Under the pieces are notes generated by a model that searched no databases, was not told the origin of the DNA, and saw only the letters and a program-made list of their open reading frames with translations. Positions 50,830 to 61,110 of a stretch of 64,000 nucleotides of DNA are shown here, in pieces. Position numbers and translations under genes: made by a program. The stretch's first letter is position 1. Every line of letters begins with the position of its first letter. Location of the stretch: assembly GCA_964036045.1 (NCBI GenBank), contig CAXIWF010000168.1, positions 62,001 through 126,000 on the forward strand, written 5' to 3'. The stretch comes from Eutreptiella sp. 'Long Island Sound 2002'. Lineage: Eukaryota > Euglenozoa > Euglenophyceae > Eutreptiales > Eutreptiaceae.

Positions 50830-52380
50830 CTGAGAATTTTCGGAGAATTTTCCGAGAATTTTCCGAGAATTTTCGGAGAATTTTTCGAGAATTTTCCGAG
50901 AATTTTCCGTCAATTTTCCGAGAATTTTCCGAGAATTTTCCGAGAATTTTCCGAGAATTTTCCGAGAATTTTCCGAGAATTTTCCGAGAATTTTCCGAGA
51001 ATTTTCCGAGAATTTTCCGAGAATTTTCCGAGAATTTTCCAAGAGTTTTTCGTCAATTTTCCGAGAATTTTCCGAGAGGTTTCCAAATCTTTCCGAGAAT
51101 TTTCTGAGAATTTTCCGAGAATTTTCCGAGAATTTTCCGTCAATTTTCCTAGAATTTTCCGAGAATTTTCCGAGAATTTTCCGAGAATTTTCTGAGAATT
51201 TTCTGAGAATTTTCCGAGAATTTTCCGAGAATTTTCCGAGAATTTTCCGAGAATTTTCCGAGAATTTTCCGAGAATTTTCCAAGAATTTTCCGGGAATTT
51301 TCCGAGAATCTTCCGAGAATTTTCCGGGAATTTTCCGAGAATTTTCCGAGAATTTTCCGAGAATTTTCCGAGAATTTTCCGAGAATTTTCCGTCAATTTT
51401 CCCAGAATTTTCCGAGAATTTTCCCAGAATTTTCCGAGAATTTTCCGAGAATTTTCCGAGAATTTTCCGAGAATTTTCCGAGAATTTTCCGAGAATTTTC
51501 CGAGAATTTTCTGAGAATTTTCCGAGAATTTTCGGAGAATTTTCCGATAATTTTCCGATAATTTTCCGAGAATTTTCCGATAATTTTCCGAGAATTTTCC
51601 GAGAAATTTCCGAGAATTTTCCGAGAATTTTCCGAGAATTTTCCGAGAATTTTCCGAGAATTTTCCGAGAACTTTCTGAGAATTTTCTGAGAATTTTCGG
51701 AGAATTTTCCGAGAATTTTCCGAGAATTTTCGGAGAATTTTTCGAGAATTTTCCGAGAATTTTCCGTCAATTTTCCGAGAATTTTCCCGAAATTTTCCGA
51801 GAATTTTCCGAGAATTTTCCGAGAATTTTCCGAGAATTTTCCGAGAATTTTCCGAGAATTTTCCGAGAATTTTCCGAGAATTTTCCGAGAATTTTCCGAG
51901 AATTTTCCGAGAGTTTTCCGAGAATTTTCCGAGAATTTTCCGAGAATTTTCCGAGAATTTTCCGAGAATTTTCCGAGAATTTTCCGAGAATTTTCCGAGA
52001 ATTTTCCGTCAATTTTCCGAGAATTTTCCGAGAATTTTCCGAGTATTTTTCGAGAATTTTCTGAGAATTTTCTGAGAATTTTCCGAGAATTTTCCGAGAA
52101 TTTTCCGAGAATTTTCCGAGAATTTTCCGTCAATTTTCCGAGAATTTTCCGAGAATTTTCCGAGAATTTTCCGAGAATTTTCCGAGAATTTTCCGAGAAT
52201 TTTCCGAGAATTTTCCGAGAATTTTCCGAGAATTTTCCGAGAATTTTCCGAGAATTTTCCGGGAATTTTCCGAGAATTTTCCGAGAATTTTCCGAGAATT
52301 TTCCGAGAATTTTCCGAGAATTTTCCGAGAATTTTCCAAGAATTTTCCGAGAATTTTCCGAGAATTTTCCGAGAATTTTC
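50830..52380 (+). repeat. Displaced copy of 39.99-41.55 kb
   Basis: Contains J with ccaaatcttt at 51039-51092 (partner 40201), L near 51393 (40555), ccgat pairs near 51546-51580, a gagtattttt unit at 52041 (41214), gtcaa at 52130 (41303) and ccaag at 52336 (41509). Offset 10,838 then 10,827 bp. The copy ends before 52405, where the upstream copy has a gtcaa unit and this one does not. Confidence 0.9.
51039..51092 (+). repeat. J marker, ccaaatcttt type, last in window
   Basis: Later J markers (56063, 56998, 63189) revert to the left-domain form without the 10-bp unit. Confidence 0.95.
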
Positions 52381-52511
52381 CGAGAATTTTCCGAGAATTT
52401 TCCGAGAATTTTCGGAGAATTTTCCGAGAATTTTCCGAGAATTTTCCGAGAATTTTCCGAGAATTTTCCGAGAATTTTCTGAGAATTTTCCGAGAATTTT
52501 CCGAGAATTTT

Positions 52512-52520
52512 CCGAGATTT
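52512..52520 (+). repeat. 9-bp unit ccgagattt
   Basis: Only 9-bp unit in the window. The duplicated copy near 53576 has the 11-bp ccgagattttt, so two T were lost in this copy. Confidence 0.9.
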
Positions 52521-52696
52521 CCGAGAATTTTCCGAGAATTTTCCGAGAATTTTCCGAGAATTTTCCGAGAATTTTCCGAGAATTTTCCGAGAATTTTCCG
52601 AGAATTTTCCGAGAATTTTCCGAGAATTTTCCGAGAACTTTCCGAGAATTTTCTGAGAATTTTCCGAGAATTTTCCGAGAATTTTCTGAGAATTTT

Positions 52697-52717
52697 CCGA
52701 GAATTATCCGAGAATTT
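52697..52717 (+). repeat. K marker 14
   Basis: Partner 1,044 bp on, at 53741. Confidence 0.95.
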
Positions 52718-53130
52718 CCGAGAATTTTCTGAGAATTTTCCGAGAATTTTCCGAGAATTTTCCGAGAATTTTCCGAGAATTTTCTGAGAATTTTCCGAGA
52801 ATTTTCCGAGAATTTTCCGAGAATTTTCCGAAAATTTTCCGAGAATTTTCCGAGAATTTTCCGAGAATTTTCCGAGAATTTTCCGAGAATTTTCCGAGGA
52901 TTTTCCGAGAATTTTCTGAGAATTTTCCGAGAATTTTCCGAGAATTTTCCGAGAATTTTCCGAGAATTTTCCGAGAATTTTCCGAGAATTTTCCGAGAAT
53001 TTTCCGAGAATTTTCCGTCAATTTTCCGAGAATTTTCCGAGAATTTTCTGAGAATTTTCCGAGAATTTTCCGAGAATTTTCCGAGAATTTTCCGAGAATT
53101 TTCCGAGAATTTTCTGAGAATTTTCCGAGA

Positions 53131-54150
53131 ATTTTCCGTCAATTTTCCGAGAATTTTCCGAGAATTTTCCGAGTATTTTTCGAGAATTTTCTGAGAATTT
53201 TCTGAGAATTTTCCGAGAATTTTCCGAGAATTTTCCGAGAATTTTCCGAGAATTTTCCGTCAATTTTCCGAGAATTTTCCGAGAATTTTCCGAGAATTTT
53301 CCGAGAATTTTCCGAGAATTTTCCGAGAATTTTCCGAGAATTTTCCGAGAATTTTCCGAGAATTTTCCGAGAATTTTCCGAGAATTTTCCGAGAATTTTC
53401 CGAGAATTTTCCAAGAATTTTCCGAGAATTTTCCGAGAATTTTCCGAGAATTTTCCGAGAATTTTCCGAGAATTTTCCGAGAATTTTCGGAGAATTTTCC
53501 GAGAATTTTCCGAGAATTTTCCGAGAATTTTCCGAGAATTTTCCGAGAATTTTCCGAGAATTTTCCGAGAATTTTCCGAGATTTTTCCGAGAATTTTCCG
53601 AGAATTTTCCGAGAATTTTCCGAGAATTTTCCGAGAATTTTCCGAGAATTTTCCGAGAATTTTCCGAGAATTTTCCGAGAACTTTCCGAGAATTTTCTGA
53701 GAATTTTCCGAGAATTTTCCGAGAATTTTCTGAGAATTTTCCGAGAATTATCCGAGAATTTCCGAGAATTTTCTGAGAATTTTCCGAGAATTTTCCGAGA
53801 ATTTTCCGAGAATTTTCCGAGAATTTTCTGAGAATTTTCCGAGAATTTTCCGAGAATTTTCCGAGAATTTTCCGAAAATTTTCCGAGAATTTTCCGAGAA
53901 TTTTCCGAGAATTTTCCGAGAATTTTCCGAGAATTTTCCGAGGATTTTCCGAGAATTTTCTGAGAATTTTCCGAGAATTTTCCGAGAATTTTCCGAGAAT
54001 TTTCCGAGAATTTTCCGAGAATTTTCCGAGAATTTTTCGAGAATTTTCCGAGAATTTTCCGTCAATTTTCCGAGAATTTTCCGAGAATTTTCTGAGAATT
54101 TTCCGAGAATTTTCCGAGAATTTTCCGAGAATTTTCCGAGAATTTTCCGA
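53131..54150 (+). repeat. ~1.05-1.13-kb tandem duplication, copy 2
   Basis: Markers at 53139, 53171, 53260, 53411, 53741 (K), 53938 (ccgaggatttt) and 54062 match copy 1 in order. It has an ordinary 11-bp ccgagattttt at 53576 where copy 1 has the 9-bp form. Confidence 0.88.
53741..53761 (+). repeat. K marker 15
   Basis: Second copy of the K at 52697. Confidence 0.95.
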
Positions 54151-54993
54151 GAATTTTCTGAGAATTTTCCGAGAATTTTCCGAGAATTTTCCAAGATTTT
54201 TCCCAGAATTTTCCGAGAATTTTCCGAGAATTTTCCGAGAATTTTCCGAGAATTTGCCGAGAATTTTCCGAGAATTTTCCGAGAATTTTCCGAGAATTTT
54301 CCGAGAATTTTCCGAGAATTTTCCGTCAATTTTCCGAGAATTTTCCGAGAATTTTCCGAGAATTTTCCGAGAATTTTCCGAGAATTTTCCGAGAATTTTC
54401 CGAGAATTTTCCGAGAATTTTCCGAGAATTTTCCGAGAATTTTCCGGGAATTTTCCGAGAATTTTCTGAGAAGTTTCCGAGAATTTTCCGAGAATTTTCC
54501 GAGAATTTTCCGAGAATTTTCCGAGAATTTTCCGAGAATTTTCCGAGAATTTTCCGAGAATTTTCCGAGAATTTTCCGAGAATTTTCCGAGAATTTTCCG
54601 AGAATTTTCTGAGAATTTTCCGAGAATTTTCCGAGAATTTTCCGAGAATTTTCCGAGAATTTTCCGAGAATTTTCCGAGAATTTTCCGAGAATTTTCCGA
54701 GAATTTTCCGGGAATTTTCCGAGAATTTTCCGAGAATTTTCCGAGAATTTTCCGAGAATTTTCCGAGAATTTTCCGTCAATTTTCCGAGAATTTTCCGAG
54801 AATTTTCCGAGAATTTTCCGAGAATTTTCCGAGAATTTTCGGAGAATTTTCCGAGAATTTTCCGAGAATTTTGTGAGGATTTTCTGAGAATTTTCCGAGA
54901 ATTTTCCGTGAATTTTCCGAGAATTTTCCGAGAATTTTCCGAGAATTTTCCGAGAATTTTCCGAGAATTTTCCGAGAATTTTCCGAGAATTTT

Positions 54994-55005
54994 CCGGAGA
55001 ATTTT
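54994..55005 (+). repeat. 12-bp unit ccggagaatttt
   Basis: One extra G in the divergent 54-55.3 kb stretch; no partner seen. Confidence 0.9.
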
Positions 55006-55192
55006 CCGAGAATTTTCTGAGAATTTTCCGAGAATTTTCCGAGAATTTTCCGACAATTTTCCGAGAATTTTCCGAGAATTTTCCGAGAATTTTCCGAGAA
55101 TTTTCCGAGAATTTTCCGAGAATTTTCCGAGAATTTTCTGAGAATTTTCCGAGAATTTTCCATCAATTTTCCGAGAATTTTCCGAGAATTTT

Positions 55193-55204
55193 CCGAACAA
55201 TTTT
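55193..55204 (+). repeat. 12-bp unit ccgaacaatttt
   Basis: One extra base plus substitution, no partner seen; together with the unit at 54994 it closes the unit count between the J markers at 51039 and 56063 (457 units). Confidence 0.9.
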
Positions 55205-55921
55205 CCGAGAATTTTCCGAGAATTTTCCGAGAAGTTTCCGAGAATTTTCCGAGAATTTTCTGAGAATTTTCCGAGAATTTTCCGAGAATTTTCCGTCAAT
55301 TTTCCTAGAATTTTCCGAGAATTTTCGGAGAATTTTCCGAGAATTTTCTGAGAATTTTCTGAGAATTTTCCGAGAATTTTCCGAGAATTTTCCGAGAATT
55401 TTCCGAGAATTTTCCGAGAATTTTCCGAGAATTTTCCAAGAATTTTCCGAGAATTTTCCGAGAATTTTCCGAGAATTTTCCGGGAATTTTCCGAGAATTT
55501 TCCGAGAATTTTCCGAGAATTTTCTGAGAATTTTCCGAGAATTTTCCCAGAATTTTCCGAGAATTTTCCGAGAATTTTCCGAGAATTTTCCGAGAATTTT
55601 CCGAGAATTTTCCGAGAATTTTCCGAGAATTTTCCGAGAATTTTCTGAGAATTTTCCGAGAATTTTCCGAGAATTTTCCGAGAATTTTCCGAGAATTTTC
55701 CGAGAATTTTCCGATAATTTTCCGAGAGGTTTCCGAGAATTTTCGGAGAATTTTCCGAGAATTTTCCGAGAATTTTGCGAGAATTTTCCGAGAATTTTCC
55801 GAGAATTTTCCGAGAATTTTCCGAGAACTTTCCGAGAATTTTCTGAGAATTTTCGGAGAATTTTCCGAGAATTTTCCGAGAATTTTCGGAGAATTTTTCG
55901 AGAATTTTCCGAGAATTTTCC

Positions 55922-56856
55922 GTCAATTTTCCGAGAATTTTCCGAGAATTTTCCGAGAATTTTCCGAGAATTTTCCGAGAATTTTCCGAGAATTTTCCGA
56001 GAATTTTCCGAGAATTTTCCGAGAATTTTCCGAGAATTTTCCGAGAATTTTCCGAGAATTTTCCAAGAGTTTTTCGTCAATTTTCCGAGAATTTTCCGAG
56101 AGGTTTCCGAGAATTTTCCGAGAATTTTCTGAGAATTTTCCGACAATTTTCCGAGAATTTTCCGTCAATTTTCCTAGAATTTTCCGAGAATTTTCCGAGA
56201 ATTTTCCGAGAATTTTCTGAGAATTTTCTGAGAATTTTCCGAGAATTTTCCGAGAATTTTCCGAGAATTTTCCGAGAATTTTCCGAGAATTTTCCAAGAA
56301 TTTTCCGAGAATTTTCCGAGAATTTTCCGAGAATTTTCCGGGAATTTTCCGAGAATTTTCCGAGAATTTTCCGAGAATTTTGCGAGAATTTTCCGAGAAT
56401 TTTCCGTCAATTTTCCCAGAATTTTCCGAGAATTTTCCCAGAATTTTCCGAGAATTTTCCGAGAATTTTCCGAGAATTTTCCGAGAATTTTCCGAGAATT
56501 TTCCGAGAATTTTCCTCGAATTTTCTGAGAATTTTCCGAGAATTTTCGGAGAATTTTCCGAGATTTTTCCGAGAATTTTCCGATAATTTTCCGATAATTT
56601 TCCGAGAATTTTCCGAGAATTTTCCGAGAATTTTCCGAGAATTTTCCGAGAATTTTCCGAGAATTTTCCGAGAATTTTCCGAGAATTTTCCGAGAACTTT
56701 CCGAGAATTTTCTGAGAATTTTCGGAGAATTTTCCGAGAATTTCCCGAGAATTTTCGGAGAATTTTTCAAGAATTTTCCGAGAATTTTCCGTCAATTTTC
56801 CGAGAATTTTCCGAGAATTTTCCGAGAATTTTCCGAGAATTTTCCGAGAATTTTCC
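55922..56856 (+). repeat. 935-bp tandem duplication, copy 1
   Basis: Carries J of the left-domain type (56063-56106, ggttt followed by a normal unit), gtcaa-cctag near 56160, L near 56406 and a cctcgaatttt unit at 56514. Every marker recurs exactly 935 bp (85 units) later, and long stretches appear identical. Confidence 0.92.
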
Positions 56857-57791
56857 GAGAATTTTCCGAGAATTTTCCGAGAACTTTCCGAGAATTTTCC
56901 AAGAATTTTCCGAGAATTTTCCGAGAATTTTCCGAGAATTTTCCGAGAATTTTCCGAGAATTTTCCGAGAATTTTCCGAGAATTTTCCGAGAATTTTCCA
57001 AGAGTTTTTCGTCAATTTTCCGAGAATTTTCCGAGAGGTTTCCGAGAATTTTCCGAGAATTTTCTGAGAATTTTCCGACAATTTTCCGAGAATTTTCCGT
57101 CAATTTTCCTAGAATTTTCCGAGAATTTTCCGAGAATTTTCCGAGAATTTTCTGAGAATTTTCTGAGAATTTTCCGAGAATTTTCCGAGAATTTTCCGAG
57201 AATTTTCCGAGAATTTTCCGAGAATTTTCCAAGAATTTTCCGAGAATTTTCCGAGAATTTTCCGAGAATTTTCCGGGAATTTTCCGAGAATTTTCCGAGA
57301 ATTTTCCGAGAATTTTGCGAGAATTTTCCGAGAATTTTCCGTCAATTTTCCCAGAATTTTCCGAGAATTTTCCCAGAATTTTCCGAGAATTTTCCGAGAA
57401 TTTTCCGAGAATTTTCCGAGAATTTTCCGAGAATTTTCCGAGAATTTTCCTCGAATTTTCTGAGAATTTTCCGAGAATTTTCGGAGAATTTTCCGAGATT
57501 TTTCCGAGAATTTTCCGATAATTTTCCGATAATTTTCCGAGAATTTTCCGAGAATTTTCCGAGAATTTTCCGAGAATTTTCCGAGAATTTTCCGAGAATT
57601 TTCCGAGAATTTTCCGAGAATTTTCCGAGAACTTTCCGAGAATTTTCTGAGAATTTTCGGAGAATTTTCCGAGAATTTCCCGAGAATTTTCGGAGAATTT
57701 TTCAAGAATTTTCCGAGAATTTTCCGTCAATTTTCCGAGAATTTTCCGAGAATTTTCCGAGAATTTTCCGAGAATTTTCCGAGAATTTTCC
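56857..57791 (+). repeat. 935-bp tandem duplication, copy 2
   Basis: J at 56998-57041, L near 57341 and cctcgaatttt at 57449 repeat those of copy 1. A ccaag unit near 56900 is a difference at the junction. The close match indicates one of the youngest events in the window. Confidence 0.92.
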
Positions 57792-59520
57792 GAGAATTTT
57801 CCGAGAATTTTCCGAGAATTTTCCGAGAATTTTCCGAGAATTTTCCGAGAATTTTCCGAGAGTTTTTCGTCAATTTTCCGAGAATTTTCCGAGAATTTTC
57901 CGAGAATTTTCCGAGAATTTTCCGAGAATTTTCCGAGAATTTTCCGAGAATTTTCCGAGAATTTTCCGAGAATTTTCCGAGAATTTTCCGTCAATTTTCC
58001 GAGAATTTTCCGAGAATTTTCCGAGAATTTTCCGAGAATTTTCTGAGAATTTTCTGAGAATTTTCCGAGAATTTTCCGAGAATTTTCCGAGAATTTTCCG
58101 AGAATTTTCCGTCAATTTTCCGAGAATTTTCCGAGAATTTTCCGAGAATTTTCCGAGAATTTTCCGAGAATTTTCCGAGAATTTTCCGAGAATTTTCCGA
58201 GAATTTTCCGAGAATTTTCCGAGAATTTTCCGAGAATTTTCCGAGAATTTTCCGGGAATTTTCCGAGAATTTTCCGAGAATTTTCCGAGAATTTTCCGAG
58301 AATTTTCCGAGAATTTTCCGAGAATTTTCCAAGAATTTTCCGAGAATTTTCCGAGAATTTTCCGAGAATTTTCCGAGAATTTTCCGAGAATTTTCCGAGA
58401 ATTTTCCGAGAATTTTCCGAGAATTTTCCGAGAATTTTCCGTCAATTTTCCGAGAATTTTCCGAGAATTTTCCGAGAATTTTCCGAGAATTTTCCGAGAA
58501 TTTTCCGAGAATTTTCCGAGAATTTTCCGAGAATTTTCCGAGAATTTTCCGAGAATTTTCCGAGAATTTTCTGAGACTTTTCCGAGAATTTTCCGAGAAT
58601 TTTCCGAGATTTTTCCGAGAATTTTCCGAGAATTTTCCGATAATTTTCCGAGAATTTTCCGAGAATTTTCCGAGAATTTTCCGAGAATTTTCCGAGAATT
58701 TTCCGAGAATTTTCCGAGAATTTTCCGAGAACTTTCCGAGAATTTTCTGAGAATTTTCCGAGAATTTTCCGAGAATTTTCTGAGAATTTTCCGAGAATTA
58801 TCCGAGAATTTCCGAGAATTTTCTGAGAATTTTCCGAGAATTTTCCGAGAATTTTCCGAGAATTTTCCGAGAATTTTCCGAGAATTTTCTGAGAATTTTC
58901 CGAGCATTTTCCGAGAATTTTCCGAGAATTTTCCGAGAATTTTCCGAGAATTTTCCGAAAATTTTCCGAGAATTTTCCGAGAATTTTCCGTCAATTTTCC
59001 GAAAATTTTCCGAGAATTTTCCGAAAATTTTCCGAGAATTTTCCGAGAATTTTCCGAGAATTTTCCGAGAATTTTCTGAGAATTTTCCGAGAATTTTCCG
59101 AGAATTTTCCGTCAATTTTCCGAGAATTTTCCGAGAATTTTCCGAGAATTTTCCGAGAATTTTCTGAGAATTTTCTGAGAATTTTCCGAGAATTTTCCGA
59201 GAATTTTCCGAGAATTTTCCGAGAATTTTCCGAGAATTTTCCGAGAATTTTCCGAGAATTTTCCGAGAATTTTCCGAGAATTTTCCGGGAATTTTCCGAG
59301 AATTTTCCGAGAATTTTCCGAGAATTTTCCGAGAATTTTCCGAGAATTTTCAGAGAATTTTCCGTCAATTTTCCGAGAATTTTCCGAGAATTTTCCGAGA
59401 ATTTTCCGAGAATTTTCCGACAATTTTCCGAGAATTTTCCGAGAATTTTCCGAGAATTTTCCGAGTATTTTCCGAGAATTTTCGGAGAATTTTTCGAGAA
59501 TTTTCCGAGAATTTTCCGTC
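57792..59520 (+). repeat. ~1.62-1.65-kb duplication, copy 1
   Basis: K at 58791-58811 and a gtcaa-ccgaaaa run at 58991 recur at 60407 and 60640 (offsets 1,616 and 1,649). Left of the shared part lie gagtttttcgtcaa at 57859 and the gtcaa, ccggg, ccaag order seen at many modules. Confidence 0.78.
58791..58811 (+). repeat. K marker 16
   Basis: Partner 1,616 bp on, at 60407. Confidence 0.95.
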
Positions 59521-61110
59521 AATTTTCCGAGAATTTTCGGAGAATTTTCCGAGAATTTTCCGAGAATTTTCCGAGAATTTTCCGAGAATTTTCCGAGAAT
59601 TTTCCGTCAATTTTCCGTCAATTTTCCGAGAATTTTCCGAGAATTTTCCGAGAATTTTCCCAGAATTTTCCGAGAATTTTCTGAGAATTTTCCGAGAATT
59701 TTCCGAGAATTTTCCGAGAATTTTCCGAGAATTTTCCGTCAATTTTCCGAGAATTTTCCGAGAATTTTCCGAGAATTTTCCGAGAATTTTCCGAGAATTT
59801 TCCGAGAATTTTCCGAGAATTTTCCGAGAATTTTCCGAGAATTTTCCGAGACTTTTCCGAGAATTTTCCGGGAATTTTCCGAGAATTTTCCGAGAATTTT
59901 CCGAGAATTTTCCGAGAATTTTCCGAGAATTTTCCGAGTATTTTCCAAGAATTTTCCGAGAATTTTCCGAGAATTTTCCGAGAATTTTCCGAGAATTTTC
60001 CGAGAGTTTTCCGAGAATTTTCCGAGAATTTTCCGAGAATTTTCCGAGAATTTTCCGAGAATTTTCCGAGAATTTTCCGAGAATTTTCCGAGAATTTTCC
60101 GAGAATTTTCCGAGAATTTTCCAAGAATTTTCCCAGAATTTTCCGAGAATTTTCCGAGAATTTTCCGAGAATTTTCCGAGAATCTTCTGAGAATTTTCCG
60201 AGAATTTTCCGAGAATTTTCCGAGATTTTTCCGAGAATTTTCCGAGAATTTTCCGATAATTTTCCGAGAATTTTCCGAGAATTTTCCGAGAATTTTCCGA
60301 GAATTTTCCGAGAATTTTCCGAGAATTTTCCGAGAATTTTCCGAGAACTTTCCGAGAATTTTCTGAGAATTTTCCGAGAATTTTCCGAGAATTTTCTGAG
60401 AATTTTCCGAGAATTATCCGAGAATTTCCGAGAATTTTCTGAGAATTTTCCGAGAATTTTCCGAGAATTTTCCGAGAATTTTCCGAGAATTTTCCGAGAA
60501 TTTTCTGAGAATTTTCCGAGAATTTTCCGAGAATTTTCCGAGAATTTTCCGAGAATTTTCCGAGAATTTTCCGAAAATTTTCCGAGAATTTTCCGAGAAT
60601 TTTCCGAGAATTTTCTGAGAATTTTCCGAGAATTTTCCGTCAATTTTCCGAAAATTTTCCGAGAATTTTCCGAAAATTTTCCGAGAATTTTCCGAGAATT
60701 TTCCGAGAATTTTCCGAGAATTTTCTGAGAATTTTCCGAGAATTTTCCGAGAATTTTCCGTCAATTTTCCGAGAATTTTCCGAGAATTTTCCGAGAATTT
60801 TCCGAGAATTTTCTGAGAATTTTCTGAGAATTTTCCGAGAATTTTCCGAGAATTTTCCGAGAATTTTCCGAGAATTTTCCGAGAATTTTCCGAGAATTTT
60901 CCGAGAATTTTCCGAGAATTTTCCGAGAATTTTCCGGGAATTTTCCGAGAATTTTCCGAGAATTTTCCGAGAATTTTCCGAGAATTTTCGGAGAATTTTT
61001 CGAGAATTTTCCGAGAATTTTCCGTCAATTTTCCGAGAATTTTCGGAGAATTTTCCGAGAATTTTCCGAGAATTTTCCGAGAATTTTCCGAGAATTTTCC
61101 GAGAATTTTC
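59521..61110 (+). repeat. ~1.62-1.65-kb duplication, copy 2
   Basis: K at 60407-60427 and gtcaa-ccgaaaa at 60640 match copy 1. Copy boundaries are vague; two adjacent gtcaa units near 59608-59619 and a cccag unit near 59660 have no partner in copy 1. Confidence 0.75.
60407..60427 (+). repeat. K marker 17 (last in window)
   Basis: No K follows in the remaining 3.6 kb, as in the first 10.8 kb. Confidence 0.95.

Larger units (their letters stand above)
52000..53130 (+). repeat. ~1.05-1.13-kb tandem duplication, copy 1
   Basis: Markers gtcaa 52009, gagtattttt 52041, gtcaa 52130, ccaag 52336, K 52697, ccgaggatttt 52894 and gtcaa 53018 recur in the next copy. The offset falls from 1,130 to 1,075 to 1,044 bp by losses of whole units and one 9-bp unit at 52512-52520. 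The left part overlaps the displaced copy described above. Confidence 0.88.
54151..55921 (+). repeat. Divergent stretch without a recognised partner
   Basis: Still the same 11-bp unit, but with scarce variant types: gtgaggatttt near 54872, ccgtgaatttt near 54907, ccggagaatttt (12 bp, 54994-55005), ccatcaatttt at 55161 and ccgaacaatttt (12 bp, 55193-55204). After 55.29 kb the gtcaa-cctag pair and the left-domain variant style return. I did not find a long collinear copy elsewhere in the window. Confidence 0.75.
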
